Assembly: GCA_029298735.1 (NCBI GenBank)
Contig: JANSLP010000429.1
Location: forward strand, 1-23,728
DNA from: Ophiostoma sp. CBS 140.51
Taxonomy: Eukaryota; Ascomycota; Sordariomycetes; Ophiostomatales; Ophiostomataceae
Reading direction: 5' to 3'
DNA: 23,728 bases
Within the stretch, counting starts at the first letter, position 1. Each line of letters starts with the position of its first letter. Both the position numbers and the translations under genes were made by a program. Below, in pieces: positions 1 through 9,603 of this stretch. Under the pieces are notes generated by a model that saw only the letters and a list, made by a program, of their open reading frames with translations, made no database searches and was not told the origin of the DNA.

Positions 1-448
1 TATGATCTGATCCCGTCGATGCCCAACCCCTTTTCTTTTCCTTGACTTACAGGGGCGTACGGAGTTACGTTAATCCGTAGCTGCCTCTGTAATTCGACAT
101 CACTGTGCATCACGTGATGCTTCTTCGTCACACGAAATCCTCAAATAATCACGACAAATAACCCAAAGTATTCACAACAATACCGGTGCCTAATATCGTT
201 GGGTTGGTAAGGATATAGCATCTATCATTACTGGATCATACAGTATTGTTTTATACCGTTGCCTGCTGCATGCATAATGTTGAGGACGGCAGCCTTGTGC
301 ACGTCCATTCCACCGCCCTCCATAATGAAATCGTCCTCCTCCCACCAGCGAACACTCTCTAAGGAAATGCTACCAAGAAGAAATACCGTCGTGATACAAG
401 ACACCAAGGTATAGTAGTAAAAAAATCATCGCTCCTTTTTGCACAGCC
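1..448. other. No gene seen; downstream flank of the EB1 gene
   Basis: I see no convincing coding region, tRNA or other RNA gene here. The stretch is mixed in composition with short A/T tracts (for example around 140-260). Its right part is probably the 3' untranslated region or terminator zone of the minus-strand EB1 gene. Confidence 0.5.
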
Positions 449-650
449 CTACACCCTCTCAATAGACCCATCTTGCCTATTCCCTCTGCAATCTGCTTGT
501 CCCTTGGCAAACTTCTTGGCGACAAGGTTCATGTTGGCGACCTCCGCCTTATCGAAGTGTCTCGTACTCCGGATGGACGACCTAGCCTGCCGCGGTCTGG
601 GTGAGATTTTTAGAGTAGTCCCTCCCGAGGCCCTGTAGCTCTTGTTGGTC

Positions 651-722
651 CGACCACCGCCGCGACCACCGCAACGACCACCGCAACGACCACCGCAACG
701 ACCACCGCCACGACCACCGCCG
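651..722. repeat. Six-unit 12-bp tandem repeat beside the EB1 stop codon
   Basis: Six consecutive 12-nt units of CGACCACCGCAA (plus-strand reading) run from 651 to 722. Units 2-4 are identical, and units 1, 5 and 6 differ only in the last two bases (CG or CA). On the minus strand the array begins 11 nt after the EB1 TAG stop, in the same frame, and would read as Gly/Arg/Cys-rich peptide. It is a short minisatellite in the presumed 3' untranslated region. Confidence 0.9.
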
Positions 723-733
723 CGACGAGTCAC

Positions 734-1792
734 CTAGAATGTCTCCTGGTCATCCAGACCAGCCTCCTCGGCGGGGATCTCGAAACCCTCCTCGGTCGAG
801 TACAGGATCGTCTGGATGTGCTTGACAAGACCGTCCTCCTGCTTCTCGAGCTCCGGGTCCTCCTCGACGGCCTGCTGGATCAGCAGCTCAATGTCGCGCA
901 GCTTGCTAAAGTAAAAGTCGCGCTCGCGCTCCAGACCGACGACGGTCTCCTTGAGCGTGTTGTTCTCCTGCTGCAGAGCAGCCGAGCCGGGGCCACCGCC
1001 CGCGGCCTTGCCGATCCGCGGGCCTGTTGTGGGCGTCGTGCCTCGCCGGACGGCACCCGTAGAGACAGGCGCACGCGCACCACCGCCACCGGAGGCAACT
1101 GGTGCGCCCTTCCGCCGCGCGACAGCGTCGTAGTCGCCGCCGGGATAGTGCTGGTCCCAGTAGCGCTTGGTCCACTGCAGGAACTCGAGGTTGTCCTGCA
1201 TCTTGCACTTGACGAGGGCCTGGACGGGAATGGGGTGGTCGACCTGGTGCTTCTGGAAGCAACCTACACACGATATGTTAGTTGTGTTCAATACCGTCCT
1301 CTCTACTTTCTCACTCCGCGGCGTCGGACTAACTTTGTAAGACTTTGAAATTTTGTATGTAGGCATATTCCGTGTTGACGTTAAACTTGACGCGGGACAT
1401 GGGGATGTCGAGGAAGATGCTGTCGAAGACCTGGCACAGGGCGGCTCTGAGAACGCGTTAGATGGCAAGTCGTATTTAGGATCGTGAGATCTGCTACCGT
1501 GGGATGACTTACCCTGTACCGCACTGCTCGACCTTTGTGACGTTGAGCTGCAGGAGGCTGTTCAGCCATTGCACGAGTTCCTGTCTGTGAGATGTCGTCA
1601 GCAGGGCTGTTCAACGCCACCATATTTGCCATGTGTACACCATCACGCGTCTTGGGCTTGGGTCTTGTGTCCGGCATGGGACGCGAGAACGACGCGCCGG
1701 GCGCGACCCAATATCGTGCGAGAGTGTTCGGCTCTTGGGAGCTATCACCGAAACGCGGTGTAGGACGGAAGGGCGTACCTTGATTCACCCAT
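734..1792 (-). CDS. BIM1: EB1/Bim1/Mal3-family microtubule plus-end-binding protein
   Basis: This is a microtubule plus-end-tracking protein that binds growing tips and recruits other +TIPs. The model joins 1792-1779, 1584-1513, 1446-1334 and 1263-734 (729 nt, 242 aa). The first exon is only 14 nt and encodes MGES plus part of Arg5. The introns are 194, 66 and 70 nt with GTACGC, GTAAGT and GTTAGT donors. The N-terminal calponin-homology domain (about residues 1-105) shows the family signatures QWLNSLLQLNVTKVEQ, GTGAALCQVFD, HQVDHPIPV, KCKMQDNLEFLQW and YWDQHYPGGDYD. A Gly/Ala/Thr-rich linker (about 115-155) leads to the coiled-coil EB-homology domain beginning QQENNTLKETV and containing ERDFYFSKLRDIE. 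The C terminus is acidic and ends DDQETF, the fungal counterpart of the EEY/F tail that binds CAP-Gly proteins. The length is normal for the family. The start is fixed by the MGESRQEL N terminus. Exon coordinates are inferred from splice signals. Confidence 0.95.
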
Positions 1793-2722
1793 CTTTGCGG
1801 CTGATAGCGAGACAAAGGAAATAATAGAAGGAAGGAAGGGTATATGTCGTGAAGATGCAAATGCGAATAGCAAAGATGTCGAAACGCGAAAGCGAAAACG
1901 CTGGGATGACGCAAGTGACGTTAAAAGGGGGGGTTCAGAAAATGTGTCGTGAGGGAGGAGAAAGAGGGGGTATCGTCCGTCGTAGACTCGGTGGAGTGTC
2001 GTCTGAAGAGATGTAGAAGAAGATGTTGAGATGGTTCGTGGTAGAAACACTGAGAGAGTGTGTGGATATATGCTCGCGAAAGGCAACAGGGTTACAAATG
2101 TTCAAAGAAGGCAAGAGCACGAAAAAAAAAAAAATGAGGAATTCCACCCGGTCAACCCTTCCTTTTGCTTCTGTTCCCAGGCAATCGAATTTCCAACATC
2201 GGCCCCATCCAATCAACAAAAACAAGCCAGCTCAACCAAAGAGTGGGGTTGAACCCCCCTTGCTCCTGACTGCTTGGTGCTGGTCGTTCTTTCCCCTGGA
2301 GCGGGCGGCGGCAGGCGGCCGACACCAGCGCCAGGGGCTGTTTTTTAGGTGTCTGTTTTTATTTATTTATTTCTGACAGCCGTCGCCCCTGCAACAAGTG
2401 CCCCCTCTCTTTTGACTTTTGGTGCCCCTCCATGAACTGGTCCGTGCTCATATTCCCGTGATGGGTCACGTGTAATACAAGTCATCAACTGCACCATTAC
2501 TGGCTACAGGGTACACGGAGCATCGGTTCGCTAATCTCTACGTCCAGAGCGGTAGAAGAGAGCACCCAGAGCCTACATCACATTTCTGAGAGGTGCAATG
2601 TGTCTATGTTTTTCGATGAGTACCTTGGTTCTGTGGCCTTGCACTTTTATTATATCGGGTGTCTACTCATAAAATACAGCTCATAGTAAAAAATGAAACG
2701 ACCTCCGCAGCTATTTGCAATC
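1793..2722. other. Non-coding spacer between EB1 and the P450
   Basis: This 930-bp stretch holds the promoter and 5' untranslated region of the minus-strand EB1 gene and the 3' flank of the minus-strand P450. On the EB1 sense strand, the part just upstream of the start codon is pyrimidine-rich (CCTTCCTTCC-like), as in many filamentous-fungal core promoters. There is a 13-A run near 2121-2133. Open frames here are short, overlap one another and resemble nothing I recognise. A GGGGTTGAACCCC hairpin near 2245-2257 has no tRNA around it. Confidence 0.6.
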
Positions 2723-4407
2723 TTACAATTTCTTCATCTTCACCATCATCTTCGTTTTGTTGAGAAACAGCTTCAGCTCCTCGTGGTACAAGTTGGCCGA
2801 GTCGAGGGGGGTGATGTCGTAGCGATGCACGAGGAGGAAGACCACCTTGTACAGCTCGACAAGAGCAAGATTTCGACCAACGCATCTAGTATGTCAGTGG
2901 AAAGCATTGATAATTCAAGAAAATCGGTAAAACTTACATTCTAGCCCCGTGGCCAAAGCTAAACTCGTAGTTTTTCATCATCTTCGTTTTCTCGTCACTT
3001 TCAAGCCACCTCTGAGGCCGGAACTGGTCTGCATCCGGGCCGTAGAAATTTGTGTTGCGGCCAAATACCCAATTATTGACACCGACCACTGTGCCACCTG
3101 GGACATATTGGCCTGGCAGAACCTCGGCACCGCCAACAGCGACACGTCTGGTGAATGCACCACCGATAGATGGGCTGAGACGCAGAGTTTCCTGGATGAC
3201 GGCCGTGAGGTACGGTAGGGCCTGAAGTTGACGGAAGCTGGGAGTTTCTTTGTCGAATGTCACAGTTGAAAGTTCTTCCTGCAGACGGGCGTGCACGTCT
3301 GGATGCTGTAGCACGTATCCAAGACATCCAATAATAGACAGAGATGTAGTGTCACTACCAGCAACAAGAGTGGCAATCACTTCACCACGGACCTGGTCGC
3401 GGTGGATGGCTATGCCGTCGGGGTCCTTGGAACCAATGAAAGCGTTCAAGAGGTCTCGTTTGTCGCTCGGCCGTTGGTACCGCTCGTTGACAATATTGTT
3501 TGCCATCTGCAATCATTAGTGCGACTTCCACAGAAAAGTATTGTCGGTCGACAACTTACCTTGATTGCCAGTCCAATACCGGCATCGTCTGGTGGTTTGG
3601 CCACACTGCCTAGGACAGAGAAGAGTGCTCCAAACAGTCCCGGAAACGTCGAAAACAGTACTGGGAACAGAAACCCATTTTGTAATCCTGACACGATGCC
3701 ATTGACGTCGCCGCCCGTGGCCAGACATCCAAACGCTTGGCCATAGGCAAGATCCGAGATCACATCGAAAGAAAAGTAACCGATCCACTCGCTAATGTCC
3801 ATAAAGCCGCCATTTTCAGCTGCCTCGTCGAGCCGGGACTGTAGAGCACCAACAATGCTATCAATGCGATCCTCCATGCCCAGGATGCTCGTCATTGTGT
3901 AGGCGCTGCCCACTTTGCGGCGGGCGGCCTGGTGGGCGCGGCCATCGATGCAAAAGAAGACGGGCAGGTGGTCTGGGTTGAGGCCAACGGCTGGAAACGA
4001 CGAGTCGCGAGGGAAGGATGCGGCACCAGACCCATAGATAGCCTTCACAGCACGGGCATCGTCAAACGACAACGAGTGAGGACCGATACGGACAACAGGT
4101 CCATACTTGGCATGTAGCTCGCGATATACATGGTGGCCTTGCTTTTGGAGAGTGACTCTGAGCTGCCAAAACTTTGTGAATTTGGCGAGGGTCTGCTAGG
4201 GTGTTAGAAGAGATGATGGGTCATATGATATCAGAAAGTCAGGAAAGGACAACCTACCGGACCTGGATATTTAGCAAGAGGAGAGAAGTAGGCAAAGTAG
4301 ACCGTCTTGACTATGAGATAGTAGAACAAGAAGAGCCCTGCTAAGACCGGCCAACGGTTCCAGACAAGACTGATTGCTCGGTGAATGTTTCCACTAGAAG
4401 TGTCCAT
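2723..4407 (-). CDS. Cytochrome P450 monooxygenase (benzoate 4-monooxygenase / pisatin demethylase-like)
   Basis: This is a haem-thiolate monooxygenase that should act at the ER membrane with P450 reductase. The model joins 4407-4258, 4192-3560, 3506-2938 and 2885-2723 (504 aa). An N-terminal membrane anchor (about residues 19-41) is followed by a proline hinge ending KYPGP. The I-helix oxygen-activation motif is AGSDTT (310-315), the K-helix ExxR is ETLR (367-370), the PERF-like segment is FRPQRW, and the haem loop is FGHGARICVG with Cys452 as iron ligand. Splicing of the last intron creates Ile451 just before that Cys. The first intron ends in a tandem CTAGCAG acceptor, so one Gln after PGP may be present or absent. 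The length is normal and all four exons keep frame. The family assignment rests on overall resemblance to fungal detoxifying P450s; the substrate is unknown. The FAD monooxygenase block is about 10 kb away, so membership in that pathway is speculative. Confidence 0.93.
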
Positions 4408-5219
4408 CGTGAGGTATTCTGCACTAAACCAATTTCTGTAAATATTGAGAACGACGAAAAATCAAAATCTCCAAGATAGCTAAAGTAATTACGGTAGTCA
4501 ACAGGCTCTATCTTATTTTCGTTTCAATCTATTAAAATACGCCGTTGCTATTCACTGCATGGCAGCCTCTGAGTCTTCCTGACGGTGAGGGCTTATGATG
4601 CGACCGTGTTAGTCGCCCTCCCCCACATACCCGGTTGACGGACAAGTACAAGACCCCGGCAGTAGACTGCCGAACCCCGACAGGTCGGACAACGGTGATT
4701 CTGAGTGACGACGTTAAAAAAGGGTCGAAAATAGACGCAATAACGGTGAAATTTGTTGTTATTGAGAAACTTCTCTTTCGTTCCATTGGATTTCTTCAGG
4801 AGAACGTTTTTCACAAAATAAAGCTAAAGGGCTGATGTTGCGACAGCTACTGGCATTTTATGGATCTTGTCTAACGTCAAGATGCTGATTCCGTAAATCA
4901 CATACTTTATTAAACTATTCTTATGCTGCGGCGATGGGTGACTGATTTAATTCTGAAAGGGTACTGAGGTAAATCTGATCTGACTCTCAGTTCGTATAGA
5001 AAATGCTCTGTCAATTTGAGAAGACAAAAATTATTCCTCTCAACCCCCTTGAAAAACAATTTTTACGACAATACACGACACAGACATGCGGTATATTCTC
5101 CACACGGCCGTCATACTTTTAATTGGAAATGCTCTTGACAAAAAATTATTTTGTCATAGACACCATTTGGTTTCGGTGTACTATCTGTTTATTTTCGCCT
5201 TCTGGTCGACGGCTGACGC
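4408..5219. other. AT-rich spacer, no gene recognised
   Basis: This contains the promoter and 5' untranslated region of the minus-strand P450 (4408 upward). The middle part, about 4570-4710, is somewhat GC-richer and carries short repeats of GACGGAC and GACAGG type, but no coding similarity or terminal inverted repeat that I can identify. From 4850 to 5220 the sequence is AT-rich. A short plus-strand open frame from 5086 looks vaguely signal-peptide-like but is not supported as a gene. Confidence 0.5.
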
Positions 5220-6778
5220 CTACACCATGTTCGCCGGCGGCACGACAAAATTTTTGAGGTGTCTAACCGCGGCGAGGAGGATGGCCACAAGCAGTTTGTG
5301 CGGATGATACTGGGCCCCTCGTGCCCCAAGATGCCGTTTGACGGCAAGTACTGCCACTATTTTCTGCGTTTCGCCAGCAAGACCAGCGACGACCCGACCA
5401 TCGGTGGCAGGTCGTGCCCTGATGTCCACTACATTTTCTCGTTGACTGAGATTGCACGCGCAGCCTTTGGGCCGGATCGCATCCAAATGTGGGAGTTGGG
5501 CATGCGCCGGTTGATGCGTATGGACAGAAACCCCGAGACGGGGGGATTTACGGGGCGCCGACCTCTCCTCCCGGCGACCACGACGGATACTACACTTGGG
5601 ACGAGATCCATACAGCCGACAAGGACCTCTTTGAGCTGCCGGTGAAGCACAAGTTGGGGACGACCAGCAGCAATAACAACAACACGCCCAAGGCGTACGC
5701 CATCCAGGAGATCCCGGGCAAAGGATTCGGCATGGCCGCCACGCGTGAGATCCATCGTGGCACCCGCATCCTCATCGAGGCACCTCTGTTCCGCGTGCCG
5801 CGCGTGTCGGCTGCGAGCAACCAGGAAACCACATCCAGATTGCTCAGCTGGTCCATACCCAGCTCCACCCGGCCAAGCAGCGCGATTTCCTGTCGCTCGC
5901 CAACACGTTCCGCCCCCAAGAAATTGGGGCCTTTTTGGGCATCACACGCACCAATGCTCCGCCGCTCGGTCTGGACAAGTCGCCCGAGGGCGGCATCTTC
6001 TGGAAGCGGCCCGCATCAACCACGCCTGCCCGCCTAATGTCTAGAACTCGTGGAACACCAAGACTAGCCGCATCACGACTCATGCCGTCGACAACATCAC
6101 AAAGGGCGAAGAAATCACCATCCCTTACCTGGACTGCAAATGCGCGAGAACTTTCGGCTCGACTGCCACTGCCGCCTCTGCGAGTTGCCGCCGGTTGACC
6201 AAAAAGCCAGCGACGCCCGCCTCAACATCATTGCCAAGGGTCCAGTCGCGCTGCTGGCACGGCCGCTTCCTCCTCCTTGTCCTTCTCCCTCTCGCGGCGG
6301 TGACGGCTGCGGCTGCGTCAGCGACTACCGCTGGAAGTTGCGGTGCGTGTGCAGTGCGTGTGCGGTGCGTGTGCATGATGATGCGGCTGCTGCGCGGCGA
6401 GGGGATCCGCAACAGCATGGCGGGCAGTTTGTACAGCGATGCCTACAAGATTGCCGTGTGGCACGGCGATGTGGTGCGCGCCAAGATCTTTGGTGCACGG
6501 TCGCTCAAGGAGTGCATCGAGCTGGAGGGCGAGGAAAGCCCGACCGTGGCGGAGATTCAGCCCTACGTGACCGAGCCGAAGCGGCACCCGCAGATTGGCA
6601 TCTTGTCGAGAAGTGCGAAGAAAAGAATGGGCAACAAGGAGACAACGATAAAGCGTTCCCGCAGCCCAAGGATATTAACGACGAGAGCCTAGAGTCTGAG
6701 GTGTGTCTGTGGATGGGCAAGAAGTGCTTGGACAACTTGACCCCGGAGGAGATTGCCAAACTTACCGAGGCCCGTTGA
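5220..6778 (+). pseudogene. Broken SET-domain (SMYD/SET5-like) protein gene
   Basis: Recognisable pieces of one protein lie in order but in different frames. They are an N-terminal part (5260-5540), then PKAYAIQEIPGKGFGM and REIHRGTRILIEAPLF (about 5690-5795), IQIAQLVHTQLHPAKQRDFL and FRPQEIGAFLGITRTNA (5830-5960), LEAARINHACPPNV and GEEITIPYLD (6001-6130), the post-SET-like cysteine cluster CHCRLC (about 6155-6170), and a C-terminal part with GSLYSDAYKIAVWHGDVVRA and PYVTEPKRHPQIG (6420-6600), closing at TGA 6776-6778. RINHAC is the NHxC core of SET methyltransferases. Breaks occur in a six-G run at 5540-5545, near 5805-5825, at 5999-6003, near 6130-6140, somewhere in 6240-6400 and near 6605. 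There is also an in-frame TAG at 6042-6044 where a Gln codon (CAG) is likely. No standard introns repair these. The gene is probably non-functional; the alternative is a poor-quality assembly stretch. The 5' end is uncertain. Confidence 0.75.
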
Positions 6779-7066
6779 GATGGGATGGAAGGGAGATGCA
6801 CTTTTTTAATTGTGTTTTGAATGCGTCGCAAGGAATGATTGTTCGGTGATTTGTGAGAGGAGGAAGGAAGATGGTAGAGTATGAGCAGCTGATTTCCAGG
6901 TAGTCACGTTGATTGATTATTTACTTTTTTAATCTGATTTTTATTTCATCTATTTCTCAACAGTTTGTTGATTATCTCATCCGATGTGTCTTCCATGCAA
7001 AAACACATCCCATCGTAAACATTTGCTCGAAAAGAGAGGACTAACTACTTCAACGAGGACATGGGA

Positions 7067-8094
7067 TCAAATACACGGCGTGTACATAGCCCGTAGGAGG
7101 GCCGCCCGCCACCGCTCGGCCGCTGCCTCATCCAGTGCACCACCCTCAACGGCAGCCTCGAGAGCAAACTGCCACGGGGGTGGCAGCGTCAAATCGGACG
7201 GGATGCGCGGGTCGCCATCCTCCTCCTCATCCTCCTCATCGTCGTCATCATCGTCATCGTCGCCGTCATCGTCGCCGTCATCCTCTGAAGATGCAACCGG
7301 CCCTGTGGGTTTGTCAGGTCATCGATGGGCTGAAGTGCAAAACGGTACATATCCCACAGATACTTTTCATTGGGGCACAGCGATAAAATGTTGGTCACCT
7401 CACGCCCATTGGTGATCTGTTCGCTGTCCGGCACCGCCACCGGAAAAGGCCAGAATTTGCCGGCCGAAAACAAGAGCTCGGAGGGCGTTTTGTCTTCAAC
7501 GACACGCACGAGCACAATGTGTGCCCCGCGTGGGATGGGGAAGCCGCACAATACATAGGTACTGCCGTACCATTAACAGACAGTCTTTTTGTTCTTTTCG
7601 TTGTCGTCTGGGCCGTCATCGGTGCCGGCGTCCTTGTCGTACACCTCGGTCAGTGTATGAAACTGACCGCACAGGGTGATCAACACTTTGTCAAAGTGGC
7701 TTTGGAGGGAATCAATCGGCCCGTCGTGGTTTTTCAAAGAAAGCTTGTCGATGATCGACGTCGGGTCTGGCGACGGACAGGACTGCACTGTAGAAAAGCC
7801 ACTTGTGCATCATCCTTATGTCAATGCCTTGTCCATGCCCTTGGGCTCCTGTACTGCCAGGAGCTTGCTTTGGACATACTCGACGACGTCCTTTTTAAGG
7901 GTGTCTGGCGTAATCACCATCGGGCATTGCTCGTCCAAACTGGAGGGAGGCCCGCGTACCAAAATCGTGTACTCTGTTGTCCGTGCAACCTGAGCCTCTC
8001 CGTCTCCGGGAACCCACAACTCGTCCTCGTTTGACACGAAGCGGGCTGTGTTATATGGGAAAACTGGCCGTGAGGCCGGCGCTTGAGCTGTCAT
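7067..8094 (-). pseudogene. Unrecognised protein gene with in-frame stop and frameshift
   Basis: I do not recognise the family. Exon 1 (8094-7855, 80 codons) starts MTAQAPASRPVFPYNTARFV. A 72-nt intron (7854-7783, GTACAG donor, GTGCAG acceptor) joins it in frame to SCPSPDPTSIIDKLSLKNHD. That frame stops at TAA 7575-7573 after NEKNKKTVC, giving 149 aa as written. The same frame then continues directly with WYGSTYVLCGFPIPRGAHIV and EKYLWDMYRFALQPIDDL. Around 7290-7335 sense appears to move to another frame encoding an Asp/Glu-rich tract (about 25 residues, GATGAC-type codons) and a tail ending RAALLRAMYTPCI with stop at 7067-7069. The TAA is one C-to-T change from CAA. Either the gene is decaying, or the 149-aa product is the real one and the rest is relic. 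A six-unit repeat sits directly against the start codon. Confidence 0.55.
7210..7290 (-). repeat. Acidic-codon microsatellite (GAT/GAC/GAG-rich)
   Basis: On the plus strand this is a run of TCG/TCC/TCA-type triplets (cctcctcat, cgtcatcat). On the minus strand it is an imperfect triplet repeat encoding Asp/Glu, as in acidic tails. It is a likely site of replication-slippage indels and lies next to the presumed frameshift of the broken gene. Confidence 0.7.
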
Positions 8095-8409
8095 GGGATG
8101 GTCAATGGTCGATGGTCGATGGTTGATGGTTGATGGTTGGGATGAAGGATCAGCAGATGAGTGTGTTGTGAAGAAGAGTGCGTGGGGAAAAACGCACGAA
8201 ATAAAGAAATGAACAACAAACAGTACCGGCAGTGAATATTGCAATAAGTGTTGGACGACAAACAACAGACATTGGCAGAATGATTCACTTATGTAATCTG
8301 TGTGTTGTTTGCACTGGCTGTATTAAATAATTTCGGGGATTTTCTAGCAATAGAACGGTAGTCTACAGTGCATACAGAGGAAATATTACAGGGTGAATAG
8401 GATGACCGT
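8095..8409. other. Spacer between two minus-strand genes
   Basis: This is the 5' flank of the broken gene (next to 8094) and the 3' flank of the FAD oxidoreductase. Apart from the 7-bp repeat it is AT-rich and carries no gene that I can support. Confidence 0.55.
8098..8139. repeat. 7-bp tandem repeat in the 5' leader
   Basis: Six consecutive 7-nt units of ATGGTCG/ATGGTTG (first unit ATGGTCA) run from 8098 to 8139. Read on the minus strand, the units are CAACCAT/CGACCAT and end 4 nt upstream of the ATG of the broken gene, so they form its 5' untranslated leader. Confidence 0.85.
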
Positions 8410-9534
8410 TTAATTCACTCGGTTGACACTGTATGCTTCCAAGATGGGGTCAATGGCTTCGTTTGTCACGACGGCCTTGGCCAACAGCTCACCAACAACA
8501 GCGGCCAGTGTCACGCCCGAGTGCATGACCGCCACAGCCAGACCGGGCACGACGGACGCATCCACAAGCGGCAGTCCATCTTTGGGTTGTGGCCGCTCGC
8601 CAACAGTGTAAAAGTCGAGTTCGAGAAGAGCAGCGTCTTCAACACGGAACAACACCTTGGCCTTATCGACGAGAGCCAGAGCAGCCTGGTTTTGTTCATC
8701 CGGTGTGCTACTGCCCACGGTCCCGCCAGCAAAATCGGCACCAATGACGATGCGACCCTCGGTAGTCTGGCGTAGGTGTGGCCCTGCCGATAGGACGATG
8801 CCGTTCAAGAGTCGCTTGCTGATTGGTTTGGTGTGCGCCAGTAGGCCCGGCCGTGGATAGGCAGGCAGTGTGACGCCGACGGATGCACAGAGCGGCACCG
8901 ACCTCAAACCAGCGGCCACTACGACATGATTGGCATCGATTTGTGTGCCGTCTTCCAGGACAAGGCCGGTCACCTTGCCGTCAGTAGCGAGCAGCTTTGA
9001 AACACTCCCGGTGACCAGCTTGGCGCCCTTCTTTTGAGCCTCCTCCACGAACAGCCGTGCCGCCAGCGCTGGCTCGACGGAGCCCTCGTCGGCTACACGC
9101 ACAGCCCAGCCAGACGCAGGGAGGGCATCGGCCGTGTCTGTCAGGCTCGGTTCCAACTCAGAGATCTCGTCGTTCGTCATCTTCCCCAAACTGTAGCCCC
9201 AACTGGTGTGCTCCTCGATGAATGCAGTCTGCTCGTCCACAGATCCGTTCCACTGGATCGCGCCCGTCCACCGGATGAGGTCAGACAAGCCGGGCACCTC
9301 TGTCGTCAACTGCCGCCATCTCGCCATGGATCGTCGTCGCAGCTCATAGTAGGGTCGTGCATTGCCGCGGTTGGCATTGATCCAGGCAAACGAGTTGGGT
9401 GTAGCAGTGCCGCCGATGCCCGCCAAGGGGGCCACAATAGTAACATTGGCCTTTTCGACGGCGGCCAGATGCCAGGCAATGGATGCGCCGACAATGCCGG
9501 CGCCAACGACGACAATATGGGGGTGTTCTGACAT
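8410..9534 (-). CDS. FAD-dependent oxidoreductase, DAO superfamily (glycine oxidase / D-amino-acid dehydrogenase-like)
   Basis: This is a single-exon gene of 374 aa. DAO-family flavoproteins oxidise amines or amino acids to imines, passing electrons to oxygen or another acceptor. The N terminus carries the dinucleotide-binding motif VVVGAGIVGASIAWHLA (Gly11, Gly13, Gly16). A second FAD-contact region is seen at HVVVAAGLRSVPLCASVGV, and the C-terminal FAD motif is GLAVAVMHSGVTLAAVVGEL. The segment DFYTVGERPQPKDGLPLVD is typical of DadA/ThiO-type enzymes. The start at MSEHPHI is preferred because it puts the Rossmann fold at the N terminus; an in-frame ATG-less extension to 9585 is unlikely to be used. 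A TATAAAT sequence lies 63-69 nt upstream. It is head-to-head with the metacaspase across 549 bp. The actual substrate cannot be read from sequence, and cytosol or peroxisome are both possible. Confidence 0.92.
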   Translation of the reverse strand: MSEHPHIVVVGAGIVGASIAWHLAAVEKANVTIVAPLAGIGGTATPNSFAWINANRGNARPYYELRRRSMARWRQLTTEVPGLSDLIRWTGAIQWNGSVDEQTAFIEEHTSWGYSLGKMTNDEISELEPSLTDTADALPASGWAVRVADEGSVEPALAARLFVEEAQKKGAKLVTGSVSKLLATDGKVTGLVLEDGTQIDANHVVVAAGLRSVPLCASVGVTLPAYPRPGLLAHTKPISKRLLNGIVLSAGPHLRQTTEGRIVIGADFAGGTVGSSTPDEQNQAALALVDKAKVLFRVEDAALLELDFYTVGERPQPKDGLPLVDASVVPGLAVAVMHSGVTLAAVVGELLAKAVVTNEAIDPILEAYSVNRVN

Positions 9535-9596
9535 TGTATTGTATGTTTTGTGTGTGTTGTGTGATGAAGCGAAAAGGAACGGCACGACGTCGCGTA

Positions 9597-9603
9597 ATTT
9601 ATA
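9597..9603 (-). promoter_or_regulatory. TATA-box candidate for the DAO-type oxidoreductase
   Basis: Minus-strand TATAAAT lies about 65 nt upstream of the ATG at 9534, a usual distance allowing a short leader. It is called from sequence only. Confidence 0.45.

Noticed and set aside
651..722. Could the 12-bp repeat be a CRISPR-like array?
   Set aside because: The units are directly adjacent without spacers, only 12 nt long, and the genome is a fungal nucleus.
818..1348. 176-codon open frame on the plus strand
   Set aside because: It mirrors the EB1 coiled-coil exon and is a Leu/Val-rich antisense shadow.
2241..2262. Possible tRNA T-arm (GGGGTTGAACCCC)
   Set aside because: The loop lacks the TTCGA consensus, and no matching acceptor or anticodon arms can be drawn around it.
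4570..4720. Possible transposon relic in the spacer between P450 and SET gene
   Set aside because: Slightly GC-richer with short GACGG/GACAGG echoes, but no terminal inverted repeats, target duplication or transposase-like frame could be found by eye.
5086..5307. Small protein with signal-peptide-like start
   Set aside because: The hydrophobic stretch is in AT-rich sequence and the frame runs into a different frame of the SET relic. There is no further support for a secreted protein.
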